Positions 8,110 to 16,488 of a stretch of 46,675 nt of DNA are shown piece after piece. Position 1 is the first letter of the stretch. Every line of letters starts with the position of its first letter. The notes beneath the pieces are model-generated. The model saw only the letters and a list, made by a program, of their open reading frames with translations. It was not told where the DNA came from and did not search any database. Origin of the DNA: Candidatus Melainabacteria bacterium (lineage in GTDB: Bacteria; Cyanobacteriota; Vampirovibrionia; Obscuribacterales; Obscuribacteraceae). The DNA lies in assembly GCA_003153555.1 (NCBI GenBank), contig PLZS01000136.1, positions 1-46,675 of the forward strand. Direction: 5' to 3'. A program made the position numbers and the translations under genes.

Positions 8110-10008
8110 CTAGGAGTTGAAGACCTTAGTTTTAGCTGGCTTTCCTGGCAACAAGCGTGCCGAATTCATGATAAAAAGCAGCTCCGAACTGACGTGAATA
8201 AAAGCCGCAGTAAGAGGGCTCAAAAAACCGAAAGCGGCCAATAGCACGCCTACTACATCCACCACGAGCGTTCCGATAAAGTTAGTCATGATTATTCGCC
8301 TACAGCGGTGGGCAATGCGAATTGTTTCGACTAGACGACCTAGATCATTGCCAATTAAAACCACGTCGGCTGACTCCCTGGCCACGTCAGTTCCAGAGCC
8401 AATGGCGACACCGACAGATGCTTCCATCAACGCCGGTGCGTCGTTTACTCCGTCTCCAACCATGGCCACTCGCCGGCCAGATGCTGCAAGTTTCTTGATG
8501 AACTCTTGTTTTTCGGCTGGCAATACTTCTGCCGCAATCTCAGTTATCGCCAGCTTGCCGGCGATACTTCGAGCAATTGACTCAGCATCCCCAGTTAGCA
8601 AGACAGACCTGATGCCCATGGCTTTCAAATCCGCCACCGCTTGTTTTGCTTCTGGGCGGAGCACGTCTGCGATGTGGATGATTCCAATTATTTTCTGAGA
8701 CTTACCGATCAGTACTTCCGAAGTTTCAGTCCGCATAGTTGGTAATGACTCAACAACATATCCGTTCTCTTTAAATAAGTTCCTGTTGCCGACTAGAACT
8801 TGATCACCATCTAGTTTGCAAATAATCCCTTTACCTGGAGCATAGTTAAAATGGTCTGGCTGTCGAACTGTAAGGCTTTTGTTTCGCGCCTCTTGGATGA
8901 TCGCTTTGCCTAAGGGATGTTCGGATACCGACTCGGCGGCAGCGGCTATTTCCAAAACTGTAGCTTCAGAGGCGCCGTTCAAGCATTCCAAATCGATCAC
9001 TGTCGGAGTGCCATAAGTAAGCGTTCCGGTCTTGTCAAAGACTACCGTGTCGATCTGGCTCAACAGTTCCAAGAACAATCCACCTTTGATAATTGAGCCG
9101 GACCGAGCTGCACGCCCAACACCGCCCAGGATGGCCAGGGGTGTTCCGGCGGCAATACCGCACGCACCAGCAACTATCACCACCGAAATTGTTGCTTTCA
9201 TATTGGTTGTCAGCAAAAATGTAAGTAACGCGCATCCGATAGCAAAGTAAACAAGATACCCAGCCAGTCGGTCTGCAGTCTTTTGCACTGGTGCCTTTGA
9301 CAGTTCAGCATTCTCAACGGCATGAATAATTTTTCCGAAGGCCGTATCTTGCCCGATGCTAGTGGTTCTCACATCAAGCGTACCGGATTGGTTGATAGTA
9401 CCGGCGTAAACATGTGAAGCGACAACTTTTTCGGACGGCATAGACTCGCCGGTGATCGTGGACTGATCGATAAATGAATGCCCCGATACGACCATACCGT
9501 CTATCGGAACATTTGAACCAGGCTTGATTACAACGATATCCCCGATTTGTAGATGTGAAACTTCTACTTCTTCCACCGCATCGCCCCTGCGCACAAATGC
9601 AACTTGAGGCAGTAACGAAACCAAGTGTTCAATGGCATTACGACCCCGGCTCATCGTTAGTTTCTCCAAAGCCTCGGCAATCAAAACGAAGAATGTGATC
9701 AGGAGAGCCGTAAAAGTTTCAGAAATTGCCAGTGCTGCAAACAAGGCAATGGACATCGATAATTCCATCGTCATGCGCTTTTCGAGCAAATTGGAAAACG
9801 CTTCTGCAAAGATCGGATAGCCTCCGACAAGTGTCGCAGCGATCGCTATAACGTTGAAATATGGAACGTGTAGCCAACACAAAAAAACCGCGAAACCGAC
9901 AAAGACAATACGAATCAGGTCGAGCTTATCAAGATTGTGTGATTCTGGTTCTTGCTGATGGTCTGCTACTGGTACCACTGATTCTGCTTTAGAATTTGTC
10001 GCAGTCAA
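8110..10008 (-). CDS. Heavy-metal P1B-type ATPase, non-CPx variant
   Basis: This 632-residue transporter couples ATP hydrolysis to metal export across the inner membrane. It has the actuator TGES (residues 187-190), the phosphorylation site D325-KTGT, the nucleotide-binding SEHPLG (362-367) and GDGVNDAP. There is no N-terminal HMA metal-binding domain. The membrane metal site is unusual. Where Cu and Zn/Cd pumps carry CPC and Co pumps SPC, this protein reads G281-A282-C283 in VAGACGIAAGTP, and the last helix has HVSSE before the NS-RL segment. The gene lies 13 bp behind the RcnR-like sensor gene, in the same direction. The substrate is therefore probably Ni, Co or another divalent cation, but this is inference. 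Confidence 0.9.
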   Translation of the reverse strand: MTATNSKAESVVPVADHQQEPESHNLDKLDLIRIVFVGFAVFLCWLHVPYFNVIAIAATLVGGYPIFAEAFSNLLEKRMTMELSMSIALFAALAISETFTALLITFFVLIAEALEKLTMSRGRNAIEHLVSLLPQVAFVRRGDAVEEVEVSHLQIGDIVVIKPGSNVPIDGMVVSGHSFIDQSTITGESMPSEKVVASHVYAGTINQSGTLDVRTTSIGQDTAFGKIIHAVENAELSKAPVQKTADRLAGYLVYFAIGCALLTFLLTTNMKATISVVIVAGACGIAAGTPLAILGGVGRAARSGSIIKGGLFLELLSQIDTVVFDKTGTLTYGTPTVIDLECLNGASEATVLEIAAAAESVSEHPLGKAIIQEARNKSLTVRQPDHFNYAPGKGIICKLDGDQVLVGNRNLFKENGYVVESLPTMRTETSEVLIGKSQKIIGIIHIADVLRPEAKQAVADLKAMGIRSVLLTGDAESIARSIAGKLAITEIAAEVLPAEKQEFIKKLAASGRRVAMVGDGVNDAPALMEASVGVAIGSGTDVARESADVVLIGNDLGRLVETIRIAHRCRRIIMTNFIGTLVVDVVGVLLAAFGFLSPLTAAFIHVSSELLFIMNSARLLPGKPAKTKVFNS

Positions 10009-10021
10009 ATTATGAGCCTCG

Positions 10022-10306
10022 TTACTTTAAATATGATTTGATTAGCTCGATCAAATCTTCTGCCGCTTGTGCCTGGGCCTGCTTGTCTTTGGAGCTAGTG
10101 CCAGTCTTTAGGATATGAGAGCGAATATGACCTTCGACAACCTCGGACATCAGACCATTCAGAGCACCACGACATCCGGCAATGTGGTGCAGGATGTCCG
10201 AACATTCCTTTTCGTCTTCTAGCGCTTTCTCAATAGCATCTATCTGTCCCTGAAGGCGTCTTACGCGGGCAATCAATTTCTTTTTTTCTTTGATTGTATG
10301 CGCCAT
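10022..10306 (-). CDS. CsoR/RcnR-family metal-sensing repressor, RcnR-like
   Basis: This 94-residue all-helical repressor belongs to the DUF156 family (CsoR, RcnR, FrmR, InrS). The metal residues are H3, C35, H60 and H64, in MAHTIKEKK, EKECSD and VEGHIRSH. This is the H-C-H-H set known for the Ni/Co sensor RcnR; FrmR lacks H3 and H64, and CsoR uses a C-H-C set. When metal binds, such repressors leave DNA. The ATG follows AAGGAG with six-base spacing. It leads the ATPase gene in one transcript and is divergent from the beta-barrel gene. Autoregulation through the operator at 10335-10360 is strongly suggested. Confidence 0.93.
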   Translation of the reverse strand: MAHTIKEKKKLIARVRRLQGQIDAIEKALEDEKECSDILHHIAGCRGALNGLMSEVVEGHIRSHILKTGTSSKDKQAQAQAAEDLIELIKSYLK

Positions 10307-10332
10307 GAGGTTCTCCTTGTACGACCCCAGAA

Positions 10333-10361
10333 ATTATACTATAGGGGGGTACCCTATATAA
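10333..10361 (-). promoter_or_regulatory. rcnR-like promoter with CsoR/RcnR-type operator in its spacer
   Basis: On the minus strand a -35-like TTATAT (10361-10356) and a perfect -10 TATAAT (10338-10333) are separated by exactly 17 bases. The spacer holds a G/C-tract inverted repeat: on the plus strand TATAGGG (10340-10346), GGGTA, CCCTATA (10352-10358). G-tract sites flanked by TA-rich palindromes are the known operator type of this repressor family. Binding would block the promoter until metal arrives. The same site may also influence the divergent beta-barrel gene, which starts 137 bases away. Confidence 0.8.
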
Positions 10362-10496
10362 CAAAAGCTGTGATCAATGCTGAGAGGCTTGCAGGAGATC
10401 CGCTTCCCCAGCTAAAATGCCTAGAGGCTGAACTAGGTCTTTGTTGGCGCTGGAATCTATACACTAATCGATGCGACTATCCACCGGTAGGAGTCC

Positions 10497-11477
10497 ATGT
10501 CCCAGATCATCTTATTAGTAGTGGCTTTCGGTTTTTTTCTTTTCAGCCTGCCAGTGTTGGCAGCTGATCAAAATCCTCAGTCGCCGCAATTAGTAGAGCA
10601 CTCACCAGCGAAGTCTGCACCGCCGCTGCAATCAGTAAATCAGGCACCATCGAAATCTGCGCCGCAATTGCAACCTGTAAAGTTGACTTCAGCGCCACCG
10701 GTGTTGGGGGAGGTCGACTATTGGATTGACCCAGATCGTCCGCACATAGCCGATTCCAGCGTCAACGTGCCGAAAGGTTTGATGCTGCAAGAGAATGGCT
10801 TCCAGCAACTGTACGCGAATAGAAGATCGGGTATATTTGATTTCCCTGAGACGCTAATGCGGCTTGGAGTGACAAATAAAACAGAGTTACGGTTCAGCAC
10901 ACCAAATTATTTTAGTCAGTACGGCGTGGTGCTAAATTCTGATTTGATATCTTCAACACAGCGTTCTGTTGGATTTCAAAATATGGAAGCTGGATTTAAA
11001 CGCCGTTTGGGCCCGATCGGACCTACTAAATTTCAGATCTCCGTCAATCCCTATATCTCGGTTCCATCAGGTTTTAGCAACCAGAGTAAACGAGTTGATC
11101 CGTTTATCAAATTTCCATTTTCGCAAGAGATAAATGAACATTGGGATATTGAAGGCATGGAATCATTTTTCGATCCTACGGGAATTGATGGACGTCACAA
11201 TCTTGATTGGCAAAACGCGCTCGTGCTAAATCGGTCTTGGGGGCGTCAAAAAAACGTTTTCATTGAGTACGTAGGTGACGTCTTCGAGCATGGTCCAATG
11301 AGCAATCTGATTCACTTTGGCGGTGCCTATAGACCTACGTGGCGGCAACAGATGGATGTTCAGTTCGGATTTAGAATGAACAATGCAGCACCAATAGCTT
11401 TTTTTGGATTTGGTTATTCGTTTCTAGTTGGATCGCTAAATACTCCGCGTTTAACACCGAGCAGATTTAAGCGATGA
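10497..11477 (+). CDS. Outer-membrane beta-barrel protein (Phenol_MetA_deg-like)
   Basis: This 326-residue protein has a signal peptide (residues 1-22, ending VLA-AD), then a Pro/Ala/Gln-rich linker (25-70) with two near-copies of a 14-residue segment around AKSAPPLQ and SKSAPQLQ. The remainder looks like a small beta-barrel with alternating strands. The segment DRPHIADSSVNVPKGLMLQENGF matches the entry motif of the 'transporter / MetA-pathway' outer-membrane family (PF13557), recognised from memory. AGGAG sits seven bases before the ATG. It is divergent from the RcnR-like gene and shares its operator region, so a role in metal passage across the outer membrane is a plausible inference. Confidence 0.75.
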   Translation: MSQIILLVVAFGFFLFSLPVLAADQNPQSPQLVEHSPAKSAPPLQSVNQAPSKSAPQLQPVKLTSAPPVLGEVDYWIDPDRPHIADSSVNVPKGLMLQENGFQQLYANRRSGIFDFPETLMRLGVTNKTELRFSTPNYFSQYGVVLNSDLISSTQRSVGFQNMEAGFKRRLGPIGPTKFQISVNPYISVPSGFSNQSKRVDPFIKFPFSQEINEHWDIEGMESFFDPTGIDGRHNLDWQNALVLNRSWGRQKNVFIEYVGDVFEHGPMSNLIHFGGAYRPTWRQQMDVQFGFRMNNAAPIAFFGFGYSFLVGSLNTPRLTPSRFKR

Positions 11478-11520
11478 GATACAGCGAGTGTTTGTATGCA
11501 AGCAGAATCCGCTTGTGCCG

Positions 11521-11623
11521 CTTTCTGCTCAATCGATAAAGACCGTAGCTTTCACTGCTTTCCGCTCAAGCGATAGAGACTGCAGCCTTTACTGTGTATC
11601 GCTCAGTCGACAAAGACTATCGC
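11521..11623. repeat. Degenerate 37-bp tandem repeat, about 2.8 copies
   Basis: Copies occupy 11521-11557, 11558-11594 and 11595-11623 (partial). Shared blocks are CTTTCnGCTCAAnCGATA and AGACnGnAGC. Copies 1 and 2 are about 75 percent identical, and copy 3 is more diverged. The array fills the gap between the convergent beta-barrel and polA genes, right at the edge of the metal cassette. No spacers separate the units, so it is not a CRISPR. Function unknown. Confidence 0.75.
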
Positions 11624-14518
11624 CTATTTTTCCCAGTTCTTGCCGATGTTGATATCGACCTTGAGTGGGAGTTGGAGCGGCTGATCCATCTGCATTGCCT
11701 GGAGCACCACTTCTTTGGCCAGTTCGATTTCGTCTGCGGGAACTTCGAGAACAAGTTCGTCATGCACCTGCATGATCAATTTCGTTTTCATATTGCGAGC
11801 AGCCAATTCCTTGTCCAGTCGGATCATTGCCAGCTTCATCAGATCCGCTGCACTGCCCTGAATAGGAGCGTTGCATGCGGCGCGTTCATCAGCTTTTCGC
11901 ACTGGATCGCTACGGTCGTTTAAGAAGCGGAAGTATCGTTTGCGACCCCAAAGAGTGGAGACGTAGCCGGTAACCCTGGCCTCCTCAATTGTCTGAGTTA
12001 AGAAGCCGCGCACTTTGGGATAGCGAGCAAAATATTTGTCGATGTATGACTGCGCTTCTTTGGTCGAGATACCCAAGTCCTGTCCGGTGGCGAAAGCACC
12101 TTGTTGGTAAACCAGGGCGAAATTGAGTGTTTTGCCTACTCTCCGCATCTCCGATGTGACCTGTTCGATCGGTACATCGTAAATTTCGCCAGAGGTGCGC
12201 GCGTGAATATCTTGATTTTTTTTGAACGCGTCAATCAAAATTTCATCAGAGCACATGTGAGCTAGCAAGCGCAATTCGATTTGAGAATAGTCTGCAGACA
12301 GCAGAAACGAATTCGGATTCTGTGGGATGAAGGCTTTGCGTATGCGCCGCCCAACCTCACTGCGAATGGGTATGTTTTGCAGGTTTGGATTCGAGCTGGA
12401 CAATCTGCCAGTGCTTGTAGTGGTCTGATTGAATTCGCCGTGTAACCTGTTGTCTCGAGGCGAAATGGAGCGAGGCAGTGCGTCTACATATGTCGATCGC
12501 AGTTTCGAAAGCTGTCGATATTCAAGAATCTTGGCTACGATCACATGCTCTTTAGTCAAAGCTTCAAGCACTGTAGCATCCGTAGAATAGCCGGTTTTAG
12601 TTTTACCCTTGGTTTTTAAATTCAGTTCTTCAAACAGAACTTTCTGAAGTTGAATGGGTGAGTTGATATTGAAAGGGTGGCCAGCATGTTCGTAGATTTC
12701 TGATTCGAGTCTGGATAAGTCACCTGATAGTTCAACAGAAAACTGATTTAGATATGGCAGATCCAGAGCGACACCGTTTTGCTCCATCCGCGCCAGAGCG
12801 CCTGCTAGAGGTATTTCCATGTCGTACAGGAGATATCTTTGATCATGGTCGAGTCTTGTTGCGTACAAGCGCGTTAGTTCTAAGGTGACGCGAGCATCGT
12901 CGGCAGCAGTGGTGGCGACTTTATCGACAGCGGCGAAATTGATCGTCAATTGCTTGCGACCTGCTGCTGCCGAATCCGTGGAGCGTACTGTCGAGTAACC
13001 GAGAAGGCGCTCAGATTGTTCCTTTAATCCGTGCTTTTCATCAGGGTTTACGAGGTAGCTTGCTAGCATGGGATCGAAAACGATATTCTCCAACTTTATA
13101 TCTTGAAGCGATAGAGCGTTCATTTTTGCTTTGCAGTTCATCACTATTTTGCCGATCGACTTATTTTCAAGCAAAGGCTTTAGCGCTTTGGAAATTGCTT
13201 CAGGAGATAATTGATTCGCTTCCGTATGGTAGACTGGGATGTAAGCTGTTTCGACTGCCCAGGAGCCTGGATTGTAGGCGTCGCTCAGTTTCAATGCACC
13301 TTCGGAATCCAACGTCAGATCATTGCTCCACGCAAATGCGTAGCCAAGGATTTCGGATTCAAGCGGGCTTGCTCCGGACAATTCCAGATCGATACAGAAC
13401 GCCGGAAAAGTTGACAATTTTTTGATCACTGCATCGAGGTCTGATTCGCTGATCACCACATCTGGTGTCGGTGGCAATGCTAAAGTCGCGATGGGCTCAA
13501 CTACGATTGTGTTTGTCTCGACGGTTTTTACAGCCACCGCAGCCCCACCACCACCACTTCTGTAAGGACTGACTTCAGTTGTCCGTTCTGTTGAACCCGT
13601 AGAGGCTCCGACGGTCGCGTACTCGTTGAAACGAGCCATGATTTTAGGCAGCCGATTTACCATCGTCTTGAATTCTAAATTTCGAAAATACTCAGTTACA
13701 GCTTCCAGTGGTGGCGAATTCAATTGACAATGTTCAAAGTCGAAATCGAGTTTAACATCCATTACCATCGTGGCACATCGTTTGCTGTCGAATGCACTTT
13801 GTTTACCGTCAATCAATTTTTGTTTGACCGATTTGGATTTTATTTCATCGAGATGTTCATAGATATTCTCAATGTTTCCATAGCTGGAAATCAGTTGTAC
13901 AGCCGTTACTGGACCTATACCCCGAACGCCTGGAATGTTGTCTGACGTATCTCCGCACAAACCTTTGTAGTCGATCACTTGTTCAGGCCAGACGCCGAGT
14001 TTTTCAAAAACTTTCGCGCGGTCGTATACGATCAGCTCTTTTTGCCCGGGCATTAAGACCCGAACTGCCTCATTCTCGTCATCGACGAGTTGAAACGCAT
14101 CTTTGTCACCAGTTAAGATTTGAACTTTTATGCCTTTTTTTACTGCAATTTTTGTGACCGTTCCGATCACGTCGTCTGCCTCAAAGCCTTCCAATTCGTA
14201 CAGCGGTATGCCGAGGAATTGCACAGCATCTTTAATAAGAGGCCACTGAACAGCCAGGTCGTCAGGCATTTCGCTGCGATTCGCCTTATAGTCGACAAAC
14301 TCTTTTTCTCTAAAAGTTGGAGCAGCTAAATCGAAACAAACCGCCAATCCATGAGGGCGTTGTTTTTCGATCACATCAAAGAGCGAATTGAAAAAGCCGT
14401 ACACAGCCCACGTTGGCGAACCGTCCTGTTTTCGCAATCCAGATTTGAAGAGAGCGAAAAACGAACGAAAAGCTAATGAGCTGCCATCGACGAGAACCAG
14501 GGTTTCATCTGGCTTCAT
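11624..14518 (-). CDS. polA: DNA polymerase I
   Basis: The protein has 964 residues. Residues 1-290 form the 5'-3' flap exonuclease domain (LVLVDGSSLAFRSFFA, GFEADDVIGT, LTGDKDAFQLV, GDTSDNIPG). A Gly/Thr-rich linker (300-350) leads to the 3'-5' exonuclease fold (350-550). The polymerase domain follows, with motif A (LLSADYSQIELR), an O-helix in which the Lys, Phe and Tyr are kept (KTLNFALVYQ) and motif C (MQVHDELVLEV). The proofreading site is partly lost: D377-E379 and D541 remain, but the third Asp is K465 and the helper Tyr is T537. The O-helix Gly residues after Phe and Tyr are replaced by Ala and Gln. AGAGGAG precedes the ATG. The phosphatase-like gene ends 15 bases upstream, so one transcript is likely. 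Confidence 0.96.
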   Translation of the reverse strand: MKPDETLVLVDGSSLAFRSFFALFKSGLRKQDGSPTWAVYGFFNSLFDVIEKQRPHGLAVCFDLAAPTFREKEFVDYKANRSEMPDDLAVQWPLIKDAVQFLGIPLYELEGFEADDVIGTVTKIAVKKGIKVQILTGDKDAFQLVDDENEAVRVLMPGQKELIVYDRAKVFEKLGVWPEQVIDYKGLCGDTSDNIPGVRGIGPVTAVQLISSYGNIENIYEHLDEIKSKSVKQKLIDGKQSAFDSKRCATMVMDVKLDFDFEHCQLNSPPLEAVTEYFRNLEFKTMVNRLPKIMARFNEYATVGASTGSTERTTEVSPYRSGGGGAAVAVKTVETNTIVVEPIATLALPPTPDVVISESDLDAVIKKLSTFPAFCIDLELSGASPLESEILGYAFAWSNDLTLDSEGALKLSDAYNPGSWAVETAYIPVYHTEANQLSPEAISKALKPLLENKSIGKIVMNCKAKMNALSLQDIKLENIVFDPMLASYLVNPDEKHGLKEQSERLLGYSTVRSTDSAAAGRKQLTINFAAVDKVATTAADDARVTLELTRLYATRLDHDQRYLLYDMEIPLAGALARMEQNGVALDLPYLNQFSVELSGDLSRLESEIYEHAGHPFNINSPIQLQKVLFEELNLKTKGKTKTGYSTDATVLEALTKEHVIVAKILEYRQLSKLRSTYVDALPRSISPRDNRLHGEFNQTTTSTGRLSSSNPNLQNIPIRSEVGRRIRKAFIPQNPNSFLLSADYSQIELRLLAHMCSDEILIDAFKKNQDIHARTSGEIYDVPIEQVTSEMRRVGKTLNFALVYQQGAFATGQDLGISTKEAQSYIDKYFARYPKVRGFLTQTIEEARVTGYVSTLWGRKRYFRFLNDRSDPVRKADERAACNAPIQGSAADLMKLAMIRLDKELAARNMKTKLIMQVHDELVLEVPADEIELAKEVVLQAMQMDQPLQLPLKVDINIGKNWEK

Positions 14519-14533
14519 TTCATTCTCCTCTAA

Positions 14534-16270
14534 TCATCTGCCGCGTGAACTGGTCGACATCGCCTCTGAGAGCACTCGGCCTTCGCTCAACGAAGGCTGC
14601 TCAATCCCCAAGATGTTGGCGATTGTCGGCGCGATATCTGCAGGGCTTGAACTTTGCCCGAAGCGCCCGTTTTGAACGTTGCCGCCTGAGATAATCAAAG
14701 GAACCTGCGTATCATAATTATATGGTGATCCAGTCGTAGTGCCAGTCGATTCGGACATAAAAATGTGTCCAGGTCGCGGCATGACAAATAATTCACCGCT
14801 TCTACCCCAGTAGTAGCTCTTTCTGACGGCATTCATAAGTGGTCCGCTTGGCACCTGATTTGTGAAAAATTGTGCTGCTGTATATACTTCGCCGACTCCC
14901 GGTATAGAGTGAGCCATTTTTGCGGAAAGCGCCTCGACATCCGGCTGTCGATATTTTTGTTTATCGATGGCATTTAGATTTAGATATAAGTTTGGTGGTT
15001 CGAAAGACTCAATCCAATCTTCTGCTCCAAGTCTTGCATCAAGCGACGCATCAAGCAGCGTTTTGAAATTCTTGATGTCGATTCTGCTTGAGTCCATGCC
15101 TCGCTCTTTCAAAAATTCTGGAATAGGCGAAACTCCATGATCGGAAGTAAACACGATCAAGCAATTGTCCAACCCGACTTTTTGCTCCAAGTGTTGAATC
15201 AGACCTGATAGTGATTGATCAAGACGCAAAGTGAGATCTTCTATTTCTTGACTGTATGGTCCGAATGATCCGCCGAGTAACTCACCGGCGCTAAAACTTA
15301 CAGCCAGTAAATCAGGGTCGGTGTGCAGTCCTAAGCTTTCCTTGTCGATTGCATCCTTGGCAAAGTCACAGAGCATTTGATTGGACCAAGGTGTCATTGC
15401 GAATGTGTTGTAGTACGCTTCTCCCGGTGCGTTGGCACCACCTGTAATAACGTGAGGAAATTGTTTGCCATCACCGGCAAGACTTTTTTCGTATGGATAA
15501 TCGTCTCGTGTTGATGCTGTATATTGCGCTTCTGGTAATAGTCGTTGCCACGGTTTGCCGAGATACTTGTCGGCATAGTGTTGATCGTTAAACGCTTGTG
15601 CCCAAGACGAAAGTTCGGTTCCATACTGCGATGACGTCACGAAGGAACCAGTGTGGGGATCCCACCAGTAGGCGCTATTAGCTAGTCGTCCGGCAAGCAG
15701 AAGTGATGCTCGGTCTTGTAGTGAAACAGCAATGACTTTGCTGCGACCGTTCGATGCCAATTTCATTTGGTCACCAATTGTGGTTCCTTGCATAAAGTGG
15801 CTGCTGCTGCCCGTGCCATTAGCACCGACTATTTTCATCGTGTCGTCTGATACAGCTGAAATTGCCTTCGATTTGCGGCGATCATACCAATCGTCACCAA
15901 CAATGCCCGTTGCCCACGGATAGGCTCCTGATGCGATTATCGAATGTCCCACTGCTGTTTGTGTGCTGGCATTTTCGTATTGACAGTGCGTGAAGCTTGC
16001 ACCTCGATCCATCAAAAGTTTGATACCACCGGAGGTGAATTTATCCGAATAGCGCGATAGATAGTTGTATGAAAATTGATCGGCAACAAGGAGGACGACG
16101 AGCTTGGGTCGCGAGGATGATTGGGCCTGCGTGGGAATCACTTGCATAATTAGTGCGGCGGCGCAACTTACCAATGCCACTATGCGCTGTTTGCTCTTCT
16201 TGTGCGATGTGCGACTTGAACGGACTAGGAACTGCGACAAACATCTGTGCAGATTTTGGATGGCGACCAA
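14534..16270 (-). CDS. PafA-like alkaline phosphatase family protein with a degenerate metal site
   Basis: This 578-residue exported protein of the type I phosphodiesterase/alkaline phosphatase superfamily has a long basic N-region followed by a signal sequence (about 28-50, ending TQAQ). It starts with TTG, eight bases after AAGGAGG; an ATG closer to that site is in another frame. One metal site looks intact: D64 in VADQF, nucleophile T105 in STQTAVGH, and D377-H378 in TSDHG. The second site, known from PafA as Asp, His and His, reads E330, G334 (SAGELLGGSFGP) and Q522 (YNYDTQVP). Activity may be altered or lost. It probably shares a transcript with polA. Confidence 0.85.
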   Translation of the reverse strand: MVAIQNLHRCLSQFLVRSSRTSHKKSKQRIVALVSCAAALIMQVIPTQAQSSSRPKLVVLLVADQFSYNYLSRYSDKFTSGGIKLLMDRGASFTHCQYENASTQTAVGHSIIASGAYPWATGIVGDDWYDRRKSKAISAVSDDTMKIVGANGTGSSSHFMQGTTIGDQMKLASNGRSKVIAVSLQDRASLLLAGRLANSAYWWDPHTGSFVTSSQYGTELSSWAQAFNDQHYADKYLGKPWQRLLPEAQYTASTRDDYPYEKSLAGDGKQFPHVITGGANAPGEAYYNTFAMTPWSNQMLCDFAKDAIDKESLGLHTDPDLLAVSFSAGELLGGSFGPYSQEIEDLTLRLDQSLSGLIQHLEQKVGLDNCLIVFTSDHGVSPIPEFLKERGMDSSRIDIKNFKTLLDASLDARLGAEDWIESFEPPNLYLNLNAIDKQKYRQPDVEALSAKMAHSIPGVGEVYTAAQFFTNQVPSGPLMNAVRKSYYWGRSGELFVMPRPGHIFMSESTGTTTGSPYNYDTQVPLIISGGNVQNGRFGQSSSPADIAPTIANILGIEQPSLSEGRVLSEAMSTSSRGR

Positions 16271-16488
16271 AGTTCATACCTCCTTGGATCCCGCGGCAAG
16301 CGCCGCCCTTAAATGTAGAAGCTAAGTTTACTAAGCTCAGCTCGAAAAAGGTTTCAATCTCTTTGCAAAGAACCTGTCAGGAGGCGGATTATGTGCCCGG
16401 GTGCCGTACTATCTTGATAAGTCGTGCAGCTCAGCTGTGCAGCCGGCAGCTTGACCTTACAATCGTCAGCAGAGATAGAAGGTAACAA

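Noticed and set aside
16041..16277. ATG at 16277 directly after AAGGAGGT as a separate small gene
   Set aside because: The ATG is too close to the ribosome binding site (one base), and the frame only shadows the phosphatase-like gene. The TTG at 16270 has ideal spacing and leads the long family-matching frame.
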